A stretch of 5,638 nucleotides of DNA. Origin: Methanobacteriota archaeon. Its GTDB lineage: Archaea > Thermoplasmatota > Thermoplasmata > RBG-16-68-12. Position 1 is the stretch's first letter, and each line of letters starts with the position of its first letter. A program made the translations under genes and the position numbers. The stretch covers positions 1-5,638 of the forward strand of contig VBLV01000060.1 of assembly GCA_005879045.1 (NCBI GenBank). The letters are read 5' to 3'. The notes beneath the pieces are model-generated. The model had not been told where the DNA came from, did not search any database, and was given only the letters and a program-made list of their open reading frames with translations. Below are positions 1 through 5,540 of the stretch, in pieces.

Positions 1-789
1 GACCCCTGGATTCCGCGGCTGAGTGGGAAGGAAGAGGCGTGCATCGCATTTCTCCTCGAGCTCGGGATCGACCTGAAGGTCGAGGACCACTGGCGCAGCT
101 GGTCGGACCTCGAGCGCGGCGATAAGCAACGCGTCGTTTCGGCGCTCGTGTCCCACATGCTCGAGCGAGGGTGCGGCATCAAAGAGGTCGAGCGGCTGGC
201 GGGCGAAACGTACACGTTGTCGCGCGAGCCCGCGGGCAGCCCCACCCGGGACGCGAAGGAATTCGGGACGCTGATGAATGCCTGCGGTCGATACGACCAG
301 CCGGAGGTCGGGTACCGCGTGTGCCGCGGGGATCGCGAGGAGTACCTCGCGCAAGCGCTGCGACTCCTGCGGGGCCACCGGGAATACCTGATGGACTCGA
401 TGGAGGCGATCGAGGAGGCCGGCATCACGCAGATGGAATCGGTCCAGTACTTCCATGCCGCGGACCGCATTCGCGACACGGTCGTCGGGATTGCCGCGAG
501 CATGGTCCTCAACCGGGAAGGTGCGAGCAAAGATCTGCCGATCATCGCGTTCGCCCAGGCCGAAGACGGCATCAAGGTCTCGGCACGGACGACGCGGGAG
601 CTCGTGGCCCGCGGTCTCGACCTCGCGGCGGTCATGCAGGCCGCGAGCCTGGCGGTCGGAGGCCAAGGTGGAGGTCACCACGGGGCTGCCGGGGCGACCA
701 TCCCTCCGGGGACGGAAGAGAAGTTCCTGGAAGTTGCGAATCGAGTGGTCCGGGAACAACTGGGACGGGCCGAACGCGGCGGTGCCTGA
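1..789 (+). CDS. Archaeal RecJ-like DHH/DHHA1 phosphoesterase (C-terminal part, 5' end outside window)
   Basis: The frame is open from base 1 and ends at TGA 787-789, giving 262 residues; the N-terminal DHH catalytic domain is outside the window. What is visible is the second half of an archaeal RecJ/GAN-type protein. A conserved stretch around residues 87-98 reads KEFGTLMNACGR. The DHHA1 signature GGQGGGHHGAAGATIP lies at about residues 220-235 and contains the GGGH loop that contacts the nucleic acid or phosphate in this superfamily. Family members are single-strand-specific nucleases in DNA repair or replication (GAN associates with GINS in some archaea) or in RNA trimming; the exact substrate cannot be read here. 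The C-terminus after the signature is a short charged helix, as usual. The downstream neighbour is convergent, so this gene ends its transcription unit within the 43 bp at 790-832, where I see no clear T-rich terminator. The family call is confident; the role is inferred from family knowledge. Confidence 0.88.
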   Translation, partial: DPWIPRLSGKEEACIAFLLELGIDLKVEDHWRSWSDLERGDKQRVVSALVSHMLERGCGIKEVERLAGETYTLSREPAGSPTRDAKEFGTLMNACGRYDQPEVGYRVCRGDREEYLAQALRLLRGHREYLMDSMEAIEEAGITQMESVQYFHAADRIRDTVVGIAASMVLNREGASKDLPIIAFAQAEDGIKVSARTTRELVARGLDLAAVMQAASLAVGGQGGGHHGAAGATIPPGTEEKFLEVANRVVREQLGRAERGGA

Positions 790-832
790 GTACGTTCAGC
801 CCAATCCGCATCCCCTGAGGAACGCGGCCGCG

Positions 833-1360
833 TCACCGGCTCGCGGGATTCCATCGACCGACGTTCGCGAGGATGTCGTCATGGTACCTCGAGATCTCCT
901 CTCGCGGCGTTTCGTTCACGTCGATGAACGCAAGCTCGGTCCAGGCTGGATGCTGCCCGATCTGGTTCCGTTCTCCCAGAAACACGAATTCGAGATCCCA
1001 GTGATTCTTCGGCCCGTACACTTCGGAGAACACATGCGGGCCGTTCAGCGGGTGACTCGGCAGACCGAGCTGCTCCTTCAGGATTCGATCCGCGGCCGCC
1101 TGCGGCGACTCGCCGAGGATCAGATGCGAGGAAGGAAGCATCCAGCCTTTGCTGGTCAGCGCGGCTCGTTCCGGATCGAGCGCTCCGATGTGATCCCACC
1201 CCGCCGAAGGATCGAGATGACCCATGAGGACGCGGTCTCGATGGCCGCTCTCGCTCAAGACCACGAACGCGGACAAACAGATTCCGCCCTCCGGAATCTC
1301 TCGGGTCTGCAGCGGTCGGTCCGTCGGGGCGAAGCGACAGAACTTGCGGTCCGTGGGCAT
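833..1360 (-). CDS. Nudix-fold protein with degenerate Nudix box
   Basis: This is a 175-residue protein read from ATG at 1360-1358; a TTG ten codons upstream (1390-1388) is in frame but has no better support. Residues 78-100 align to the Nudix box GX5EX7REUXEEXGU as SSHLILGESPQAA, then ADRILKEQLGL. The family pattern is partly kept: E84, R92, E96, G99 and L100 are present. The leading Gly is Ser78, the first Glu of REUXEE is Ile93 and the last is Gln97. In MutT the equivalents of residues 93, 96 and 97 bind the catalytic metals, so hydrolysis is probably weakened, lost or altered. The regions around the box (GGICLSAFVVL before; WDLEFVFLGE and AFIDVNE after) look like the beta strands of the fold. 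The gene is monocistronic, convergent with recJ and divergent from the ribosomal operon. There is no clear Shine-Dalgarno site. An A-rich stretch near 1383-1390 lies about 26 nt upstream of the ATG, so a leaderless mRNA is possible but weakly supported. The substrate is unknown. Confidence 0.75.
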   Translation of the reverse strand: MPTDRKFCRFAPTDRPLQTREIPEGGICLSAFVVLSESGHRDRVLMGHLDPSAGWDHIGALDPERAALTSKGWMLPSSHLILGESPQAAADRILKEQLGLPSHPLNGPHVFSEVYGPKNHWDLEFVFLGERNQIGQHPAWTELAFIDVNETPREEISRYHDDILANVGRWNPASR

Positions 1361-1442
1361 GACTGTTGAACCCCGCCCCGCGCTTTTCAACCTTGCTGCA
1401 AGACTCGATTCGCGTTTTCGGCGGAGTCGTCCGGAGACGGTC

Positions 1443-1457
1443 GCAAACCTTTTATAA
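1443..1457 (+). promoter_or_regulatory. BRE/TATA promoter, distal copy, for the rpl7ae operon
   Basis: GCAAAC at 1443-1448 matches the archaeal BRE pattern RNWAAW at five of six positions. It directly precedes the TATA-like CTTTTATAA at 1449-1457. The usual spacing of about 26 nt from the TATA centre puts the start of transcription near 1479, inside the second repeat copy. That would give a leader of about 107 nt. The BRE on this side favours + strand transcription. The TATA element is nearly readable in reverse, so weak activity toward the Nudix gene is possible. Confidence 0.6.
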
Positions 1458-1480
1458 CCCGCGCCACTTCGACGGCGGTC

Positions 1481-1495
1481 GCAAACCTTTTATAA
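1481..1495 (+). promoter_or_regulatory. BRE/TATA promoter, proximal copy, for the rpl7ae operon
   Basis: This is an identical copy of the upstream element, with BRE-like GCAAAC at 1481-1486 and CTTTTATAA at 1487-1495. The predicted transcription start is near 1517, leaving a leader of about 70 nt. Most of that leader is taken up by the kink-turn hairpin at 1532-1582. I infer this to be the main promoter because it is the closer one, but sequence alone cannot rank the two copies. Confidence 0.65.
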
Positions 1496-1531
1496 CCCGC
1501 GCCACTTCGACGGCCGCTTCTCCGAGGACGG

Positions 1532-1582
1532 GGAGCCGATGACTGATGACGTCCCGCGGCCGCGGGGCGGAAGGAGGTCTCC
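1532..1582 (+). promoter_or_regulatory. Kink-turn leader hairpin, probable L7Ae autoregulatory element
   Basis: One hairpin explains nearly every base. The apical helix pairs 1550-1557 with 1562-1569 (8 bp, one G-U) around a GGCC loop. Below it, G1548-A1571 and A1549-G1570 form a tandem sheared G-A pair. A three-base bulge GAU (1545-1547) then lies on the 5' strand, followed by C1543-G1573 and U1544-A1572. The pattern repeats: tandem G1541-A1575 and A1542-G1574, bulge GAU (1538-1540), then a closing helix 1532-1537 with 1576-1582 that has U1578 bulged. A three-base bulge next to tandem G-A pairs, with U at the third bulge position, is the kink-turn consensus recognised by L7Ae. UGAUGA at 1544-1549 is also a perfect box C. 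The Shine-Dalgarno site of rpl7ae sits in the 3' strand, so binding by L7Ae should block ribosome access. L7Ae binding to a kink-turn in its own 5' UTR is known from Sulfolobus. The pairing is read by eye and the regulation is inferred. Confidence 0.7.
1573..1578 (+). promoter_or_regulatory. Shine-Dalgarno site of rpl7ae, sequestered in the hairpin
   Basis: GGAGGT is complementary to the 16S rRNA 3' end and lies 7 nt before the ATG at 1586. It is the strongest ribosome site in the ribosomal operon and fixes the start. In the folded leader G1573 pairs with C1543, G1574 and A1575 form sheared pairs, G1576 and G1577 pair with C1537 and C1536, and U1578 is bulged. Confidence 0.85.
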
Positions 1583-1585
1583 ACG

Positions 1586-1957
1586 ATGCCCAAGCCAATG
1601 TACGTTCGCTTCGAGATGCCGAAAGAGCTCGTCGACAAGACGTATCAATCGATCGAGCTCGCGAAGGAGAGCGGGAAAGTCCGCAAAGGGACGAACGAGG
1701 TCACGAAGCTCGTCGAGCGAGGCGAGGCGCAGTTCGTCGTGATGGCGGAGGACGTCCAGCCGGAGGAGATCCTCGCGCACATGCCGCTCCTCTGCGAAGA
1801 GAAGGGCGTGCCGTACGCCTACGTGCCGAGTAAGCAGGAGCTCGGCGTCGCGGTGGGCCTGGGCAAGGCGACCGCCTCGATCGCGATCCTCGACGCGGGC
1901 AAAGCGAAGCCCGTCATCGACGACGTCGCCTCGAAGATCCGCGCGATGAAGAAGTGA
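1586..1957 (+). CDS. rpl7ae: 50S ribosomal protein L7Ae, kink-turn-binding protein
   Basis: This 123-residue protein has the usual L7Ae length. It carries the RNA-contact signature GTNEVTKLVERG at residues 35-46, where N37, E38 and K41 are the positions that contact the sheared G-A pairs of kink-turns. The second family block is LCEEKGVPYAYVPSKQELGVAVG at 69-91 (cited by position: C70, P76, K83, E85, G87, G91), which includes the loop that packs on the kink-turn bulge. In archaea L7Ae is part of the 50S subunit and is also the shared core protein of box C/D and H/ACA guide RNPs and of RNase P. The start is fixed by GGAGGT 7 nt upstream. It heads an operon with rps28e 29 nt downstream. Its own leader contains candidate kink-turns, which suggests autogenous translational control. 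Identification is secure; the autoregulation is inferred. Confidence 0.97.
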   Translation: MPKPMYVRFEMPKELVDKTYQSIELAKESGKVRKGTNEVTKLVERGEAQFVVMAEDVQPEEILAHMPLLCEEKGVPYAYVPSKQELGVAVGLGKATASIAILDAGKAKPVIDDVASKIRAMKK

Positions 1958-1986
1958 CGAGTCCTCGGACACGCGAGTGAGAGAAC

Positions 1987-2199
1987 ATGGCGGACGATGA
2001 CAGCATTCCCGCGGAGGTCGTCGAGGTCGTCGGCCGGACCGGGATGACGGGCGAAGCGGTTCAGGTCAAGGTCCGTGTCCTCGACGGTCGCGACAAAGGC
2101 CGCATCATCACGCGCAACGTGAAGGGGAGCATCCAGGTCGGGGACGTCCTCATGCTCCGCGAGACCGCGCGCGAGGCCCGCAAGCTCTCGGTCCGGTGA
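1987..2199 (+). CDS. rps28e: 30S ribosomal protein S28e
   Basis: This 70-residue protein is the standard length for S28e, an archaeal/eukaryotic-specific small-subunit protein with an OB-like beta barrel. Recognised blocks are the GRTGMTGE turn at 16-23, the [15 protein letters not shown] stretch at 33-47 and the hallmark C-terminal [11 protein letters not shown] at 57-67. The start is ATG 1987; only a weak GTGAG at 1977-1981 precedes it, so translation may depend on coupling to rpl7ae. It lies between rpl7ae (29-nt gap) and rpl24e (4-nt gap), a common archaeal order. Nothing is odd in the sequence. Confidence 0.97.
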   Translation: MADDDSIPAEVVEVVGRTGMTGEAVQVKVRVLDGRDKGRIITRNVKGSIQVGDVLMLRETAREARKLSVR

Positions 2200-2203
2200 G
2201 ACG

Positions 2204-2818
2204 ATGCCGACCCGACGCTCGTGCTCCTTCTGCGGCAATGAGATCGAGCCGGGCACCGGTAAAATGTTCATCCGCAAAGATGGGACCGTCTTCCTCTTCT
2301 GCTCCCACAAGTGCCAGGCGAACATGCTGAAGCTCGGTCGCGTGCCGCGGTGGACGCCTTGGACGCAAGCGTTCCGTCGGGCGGCCGGCCGGGTGGCCGC
2401 CGAAGAAGCCGTCGCGGTCGCGGAGGAAGCCCCCGCGGCGGGAGCGCTCGCGGTGGAGATCACCATCGAGACCCCGAAGGGAAAAGACATTCCGGCCGAC
2501 CTGTCGGACTTGATCGACAAGCGGATCGGACCGGACCTTCCGCGAGGAGAACTCGAGCGGCACTACTCCGACTTCGTCGCGAGCAACGCATTCCACACGT
2601 CGATCGTCGGCTGGTCGAAGAAGAAGCACGGCGCCAAACCGGTCACGCGAATCGACAAGGCGGAGTTCCTCGCGTGGAAAGATTCCCCGGAAGGGCGACG
2701 GTCCTTCAAGTCCTGGCTCGACGGCCGATGGCAAGAGGTGAAAGGCCGCAAGCGGGAGCCGGCGGAGGAAGAGGAGGCGCCCGCTCCCACCGCGAAGAAG
2801 GCGAGGAAAGGGAAGTGA
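2204..2818 (+). CDS. rpl24e: 50S ribosomal protein L24e with long C-terminal extension
   Basis: Residues 1-54 are a canonical L24e zinc domain. [13 protein letters not shown] begins at C7 with C7-x2-C10, followed by [14 protein letters not shown] and C33-x3-C37, and closing with RVPRWTPWT. The four cysteines form the treble-clef zinc site. Archaeal L24e is normally about 60-70 residues; this one has 204. The extra part has three visible sections: an Ala/Glu-rich linker (about 59-83); a region that looks folded (about 84-182), rich in Trp and charged residues, with predicted helices around 97-107, 113-127, 150-160 and 162-180; and an acidic then lysine-rich tail (about 183-204). I do not recognise the middle region. 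The frame is continuous and base composition does not change, so this is not an obvious frameshift artefact. It starts 4 nt after rps28e and ends where ndk begins, suggesting translational coupling. The ribosomal call is secure; the role of the extension is unknown. Confidence 0.93.
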   Translation: MPTRRSCSFCGNEIEPGTGKMFIRKDGTVFLFCSHKCQANMLKLGRVPRWTPWTQAFRRAAGRVAAEEAVAVAEEAPAAGALAVEITIETPKGKDIPADLSDLIDKRIGPDLPRGELERHYSDFVASNAFHTSIVGWSKKKHGAKPVTRIDKAEFLAWKDSPEGRRSFKSWLDGRWQEVKGRKREPAEEEEAPAPTAKKARKGK

Positions 2819-2820
2819 AC

Positions 2821-3273
2821 GTGACCGAGCGGACCTTCGTCCTCCTGAAGCCGGACGCGGTGCAACGCGGCCTCATCGGGGAAGTCGTCACCCGATTCGA
2901 GCGCCGGGGTCTCAAGGTTACCGCGATGAAACTCGTCCGGGTGAGCCGGTCCCTCGGGGAAACGTACTACGCAGAGCACAAGGGGAAACCGTTCTTTGAG
3001 CCTCTGATGAAGTACATCGCCGCGGGGCCTGTCGTCGCGATGGTCCTCGAAGGCGACGGCGCGGTCGCGGCAGTCCGAAAGATGATGGGGAAGACGAATT
3101 CCGCGGAGGCGGAACCCGGCACGATACGCGGGGATCTAGCGCTCACGGTCGGTCGCAATGTGATCCACGGTTCCGATTCGGGCGAGAGCGCGAAACGGGA
3201 AATCTCTCTGTTCTTCAAGCCCGATGAGATTCATGCGTACACGCGGATCGACGAGTCCTGGTTAAGGGACTAG
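2821..3273 (+). CDS. ndk: Nucleoside diphosphate kinase
   Basis: This 150-residue protein transfers the gamma-phosphate between NTPs and NDPs through a phosphohistidine, balancing GTP, CTP and UTP pools. Key signatures are present: [19 protein letters not shown] at 3-21 with K10, the segment [15 protein letters not shown] at 91-105 with the conserved Arg, and NVIHGSDS at 113-120 with catalytic H116. Length matches archaeal and bacterial enzymes. I chose GTG 2821, with GGGAAG (2810-2815) 5 nt upstream. GTG 2815 is equally readable, would add two residues and would overlap the rpl24e stop by 4 nt. Either way the gene is translationally coupled to rpl24e. The product supplies GTP, which fits its place beside infB. 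It is the last gene of the operon; I see no T-rich terminator in the 72 bp after it. Confidence 0.96.
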   Translation: MTERTFVLLKPDAVQRGLIGEVVTRFERRGLKVTAMKLVRVSRSLGETYYAEHKGKPFFEPLMKYIAAGPVVAMVLEGDGAVAAVRKMMGKTNSAEAEPGTIRGDLALTVGRNVIHGSDSGESAKREISLFFKPDEIHAYTRIDESWLRD

Positions 3274-3345
3274 TCGGGCCCACCGACGGATGGCCGACTT
3301 CGAACCTCGCACCGGAGAAACGACGCGGAGTTAGCCGGTTCGGAA

Positions 3346-3675
3346 TCACTTGGTTCTGGCACGGATGCCGGCCCAGAATTCCTCGCCAGTCTTCCCCATC
3401 GCATCGTGATGGTAGGGAAGGAATCCTTTCACAAGCGCCCGCACGAATCTGCTTTTCGATGTACCGCCCGCCCGGACCTTGGCGGCCGCCCAGAGCCCAA
3501 TACCTCCCAGGACGCCAACGGAGAGAGCAATCCCTTCCGAGACGACGAGATCGAGAATCGTGTATCCAGGCATCCACAGGGGCGAGAGCCCAATCACGAC
3601 GCCAAGGATCACGCCGAGCCCCCCCACACTTCGTATCTGATACCACAGCGGGCGATCCTGACGAGTGGGAGCCAT
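3346..3675 (-). CDS. Small two-helix membrane protein, function unknown
   Basis: This 109-residue protein is read from ATG 3675-3673, supported by a GAGGT Shine-Dalgarno site 6 nt upstream. In-frame starts 10 and 24 codons further upstream lack this support. A short polar N-terminus (1-16) is followed by two hydrophobic segments, about 17-35 (VGGLGVILGVVIGLSPLWM) and about 46-66 (SEGIALSVGVLGGIGLW and on). A basic C-terminal tail then carries FLPYHHDAMGKTGEEFWAG. Glycine-rich helices with a short loop suggest a hairpin in the cytoplasmic membrane with both ends in the cytoplasm. I do not recognise a family. It sits on the opposite strand between ndk and infB, genes that are commonly adjacent in archaea, so it is probably an insertion into that cluster. 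The hydrophobic pattern and ribosome site make it a believable gene, but no homology was checked. Confidence 0.65.
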   Translation of the reverse strand: MAPTRQDRPLWYQIRSVGGLGVILGVVIGLSPLWMPGYTILDLVVSEGIALSVGVLGGIGLWAAAKVRAGGTSKSRFVRALVKGFLPYHHDAMGKTGEEFWAGIRARTK

Positions 3676-3681
3676 GCCGAA

Positions 3682-3686
3682 ACCTC
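3682..3686 (-). promoter_or_regulatory. Shine-Dalgarno site of the membrane-protein gene
   Basis: On the minus strand GAGGT lies 6 nt before the ATG at 3675 and selects this start over the two longer in-frame options. AT-rich sequence just upstream on the minus strand (about 3694-3710) could supply a TATA element, but the match is loose. Confidence 0.55.
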
Positions 3687-3749
3687 GATCCCTCCATATT
3701 GGCATAATACTTCGGTCAGAGGTTTCCGTCGATGATACGGACCGCATCC

Positions 3750-3758
3750 TTCTAATAG
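3750..3758 (+). promoter_or_regulatory. TATA-like element for leaderless infB transcription
   Basis: TTCTAATAG lies in GC-rich surroundings, with its centre about 28 nt before the infB ATG at 3783. At normal archaeal spacing transcription would start at or within a base or two of the start codon. No Shine-Dalgarno-like purine run precedes that ATG, which fits a leaderless mRNA. The BRE position is not a good match, so this is a moderate call. Confidence 0.5.
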
Positions 3759-3782
3759 CGACGGATTCTTGGTCCGTCGGCG

Positions 3783-5540
3783 ATGGCTTCCATTCGCCAG
3801 CCCATCGTGTCCGTCCTGGGACACGTGGACCATGGCAAGACGACCCTCCTAGATCGGATTCGCGGGACCGGCGTGGCCGGTCGCGAGGCCGGCGGGATCA
3901 CGCAGCACATCGGGGCAACGGAGGTCCCGCTCGCGGCGATCCTCAAGATGTGCGGGGACCTCGTCAAAGGGCGATCGTTCCGCATCCCCGGCCTCCTCTT
4001 CATCGACACACCGGGCCACGTGGCCTTCTCGACCTTGCGCGCTCGCGGCGGCGCGCTCGCCGACCTCGCGGTCCTCGTCATCGATGTCAACGAGGGATTC
4101 CGCCCGCAGACGATCGAGAGCCTGAACATCCTCCGGCGGTACAAGACCCCGTTCGTCGTCGCGGCGAACAAGATCGACATGGTGCCCGGGTGGCGAAAGC
4201 ACGAGGGCCAACCATTCGTCCGCTCGTACCAGGACCAACCGGAATCCGCGCGGGAGGAACTCGACCGCCGCATGTATGAACTCGTCGGTCGACTGTTCGA
4301 GCACGGATTCTCCGCCGACCGATACGACCGGATCGAGGACTTCACGACGAACCTCGCGGTGATCCCAGTCAGCGCGAAGTTCGGCGAGGGCGTCCCGGAC
4401 CTGCTGCTCACCCTCATCGGCCTCGCCCAGCGGTTCCTCGAAGAACAACTCGCGACCGCGGAAGGGCCGGCGGTCGGCACGATCCTCGAGGTCAAGGAGG
4501 AGAAGGGCCTCGGAATCACACTCGACGCGATCATCTATCAGGGCACGCTCTCGAAGGGCGACACGATCGTCTTCGGGACCGCGGGCAAGCCGGGGACAAC
4601 GAAGGTGAAGGCGCTCCTGAAGCCGAAGCCCCTGGATGAGATCCGGGACCCGCAGGAACGGTTCGACTCGGTGAAGAGCGTCTCCGCGGCGGCCGGAGTC
4701 AAGCTTGTCGGGAGCGGGCTCGAGAAGGCCGTCGCGGGCGCCCCGATTCGCGCGGCGAAGGGCAATGTGGCCGCCGTCGTCGAGGAGGTCGCGAAGGAAT
4801 CCCAGGTCCACATCGAGACGCAGGATGAAGGGATCCTTGTGAAGGCGGATGCGATCGGTTCCCTCGAAGGCCTCGCGTACGAGTGCAAGCAGGCGTCGAT
4901 CCCGATCAAGTTCGCCCGGATCGGACCCGTCTCGCGTCGGGACGTCACGGATGCCGCGACGGCGAAGAATCCATTGAACCGCGCGATCCTCGCCTTCAAC
5001 CTGGAGATTCTCCCAGACGCGAAGACCGCCCTTCGAGAACACGCGGACCTGAAGCTGCTCGAAAACGATGTGATCTACCGTCTCATCGAAGGCTATCAAG
5101 CTTGGCGGGACGAGCGGAAGCGACAGTTAGCCGAAGCGGGTCGCAAGGAGATCGCGTACCCGGCGAAGCTCCTCTTCCTCGGCGAACATGTGTTCCGGAC
5201 CTCGAAGCCCGCGATCTTCGGCGTCCGCGTGTTGGCCGGTCGAGTCCGTCCGGGAGAATCGATCATGCGGGCGGACGGTCGGCCTCTCGGGCGCATCAAG
5301 ACGATCCGGAGCGGGGAGAAGACCCTCGAAGGCGCCAACCAGGGACAGGAAGTCGCGATCTCGGTGGACGGCATCACGATCGGCCGGCAGATCAACGGCG
5401 GCGACGTCCTGTACGTGGACCTCCCGGAAGCGGATGCCCGCGCACTTCGGGGGCGGACGGACCTGACCCACGACGAGCTTTCGGCGCTCGATGAGATCTG
5501 CGCAATCAAACGGAAGGAGGACCCTTTTTGGGGAATGTAG
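3783..5540 (+). CDS. infB: Translation initiation factor aIF5B (IF-2 homologue)
   Basis: This 585-residue protein is the normal length for archaeal aIF5B, a translational GTPase that promotes ribosomal subunit joining with initiator tRNA. All GTPase motifs are visible: G1 GHVDHGKT at 13-20, G2 Thr40 in GGITQHIGAT, G3 DTPGH at 75-79 with catalytic His79, G4 NKID at 129-132 and G5 SAKFGEG at 197-203. The G domain spans about 1-225. It is followed by beta-barrel domain II (about 226-335), the alpha/beta domain III (about 340-450) and C-terminal domain IV, ending in the typical KRKEDPFWGM. The long bacterial N-terminal region is absent, as expected in archaea. There is no intein. The start is ATG 3783 with no ribosome site upstream; transcription probably begins at the start codon. 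It follows ndk in typical archaeal order, except for the inserted minus-strand membrane gene. Its last 13 bases overlap the next gene. Confidence 0.97.
   Translation: MASIRQPIVSVLGHVDHGKTTLLDRIRGTGVAGREAGGITQHIGATEVPLAAILKMCGDLVKGRSFRIPGLLFIDTPGHVAFSTLRARGGALADLAVLVIDVNEGFRPQTIESLNILRRYKTPFVVAANKIDMVPGWRKHEGQPFVRSYQDQPESAREELDRRMYELVGRLFEHGFSADRYDRIEDFTTNLAVIPVSAKFGEGVPDLLLTLIGLAQRFLEEQLATAEGPAVGTILEVKEEKGLGITLDAIIYQGTLSKGDTIVFGTAGKPGTTKVKALLKPKPLDEIRDPQERFDSVKSVSAAAGVKLVGSGLEKAVAGAPIRAAKGNVAAVVEEVAKESQVHIETQDEGILVKADAIGSLEGLAYECKQASIPIKFARIGPVSRRDVTDAATAKNPLNRAILAFNLEILPDAKTALREHADLKLLENDVIYRLIEGYQAWRDERKRQLAEAGRKEIAYPAKLLFLGEHVFRTSKPAIFGVRVLAGRVRPGESIMRADGRPLGRIKTIRSGEKTLEGANQGQEVAISVDGITIGRQINGGDVLYVDLPEADARALRGRTDLTHDELSALDEICAIKRKEDPFWGM
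5516..5520 (+). promoter_or_regulatory. Shine-Dalgarno site for the gene after infB
   Basis: GGAGG, within the longer purine run GGAAGGAGG at 5512-5520, lies inside the last infB codons and 7 nt before a TTG at 5528. This optimal spacing is the main reason for choosing the TTG start. Confidence 0.65.

Larger units (their letters stand above)
1438..1514 (+). repeat. Perfect 38-bp tandem duplication covering a promoter
   Basis: Positions 1438-1476 and 1476-1514 are identical over 39 bases with a 38-base period. Identity stops at 1437/1475 on the left and 1477/1515 on the right. Each unit carries a BRE-like and TATA-like element followed by GC-rich sequence, so the duplication copies a whole promoter core. 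Complete identity suggests a recent event such as replication slippage, although an assembly or strain artefact cannot be excluded. With the leader that follows, this accounts for the gene-free 225 bp between the Nudix gene and rpl7ae. Confidence 0.97.

Noticed and set aside
455..1369. 304-codon + strand frame spanning the end of recJ and the Nudix gene
   Set aside because: It overlaps both recJ, with its clear DHHA1 motif, and the minus-strand Nudix gene. Its translation is Arg/Ser-rich and shows no recognisable domain.
1538..1549. Box C-like and CUGA-like motifs as a stand-alone box C/D guide RNA
   Set aside because: The motifs overlap directly with no room for guide sequences or a C'/D' pair. 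The surrounding bases fold into one hairpin joined to the rpl7ae ribosome site, so a leader kink-turn explains them better.
1553..1566. 14-bp perfect palindrome CCCGCGGCCGCGGG as a protein operator
   Set aside because: It is fully accounted for as the tip of the leader hairpin in RNA. It is downstream of both promoters, and GC palindromes are expected at this composition.
1490..1972. 160-codon minus-strand frame opposite rpl7ae
   Set aside because: It is the antisense shadow of the secure rpl7ae gene, and the translation is a repetitive Arg/Leu/Asp pattern.
2311..2814. Upstream extension of the ndk frame through most of rpl24e, suggesting a fused longer Ndk
   Set aside because: The extension is Arg/Gly-rich shadow coding in an alternate frame of rpl24e. 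Ndk homology begins at about 2821 and the total length from there is exactly normal.
3849..5099. Long 416-codon open frame on the minus strand opposite infB
   Set aside because: It lies entirely within the well-supported infB gene. Its translation is Arg/Asp/Leu-rich low-complexity sequence typical of the antisense of GC-rich codon usage, with no motif or ribosome site.
5524..5534. T-tract near the end of infB as a transcription terminator
   Set aside because: It lies in coding sequence and inside the start region of the overlapping next gene, so termination there would be counterproductive. A run of five T is common by chance.
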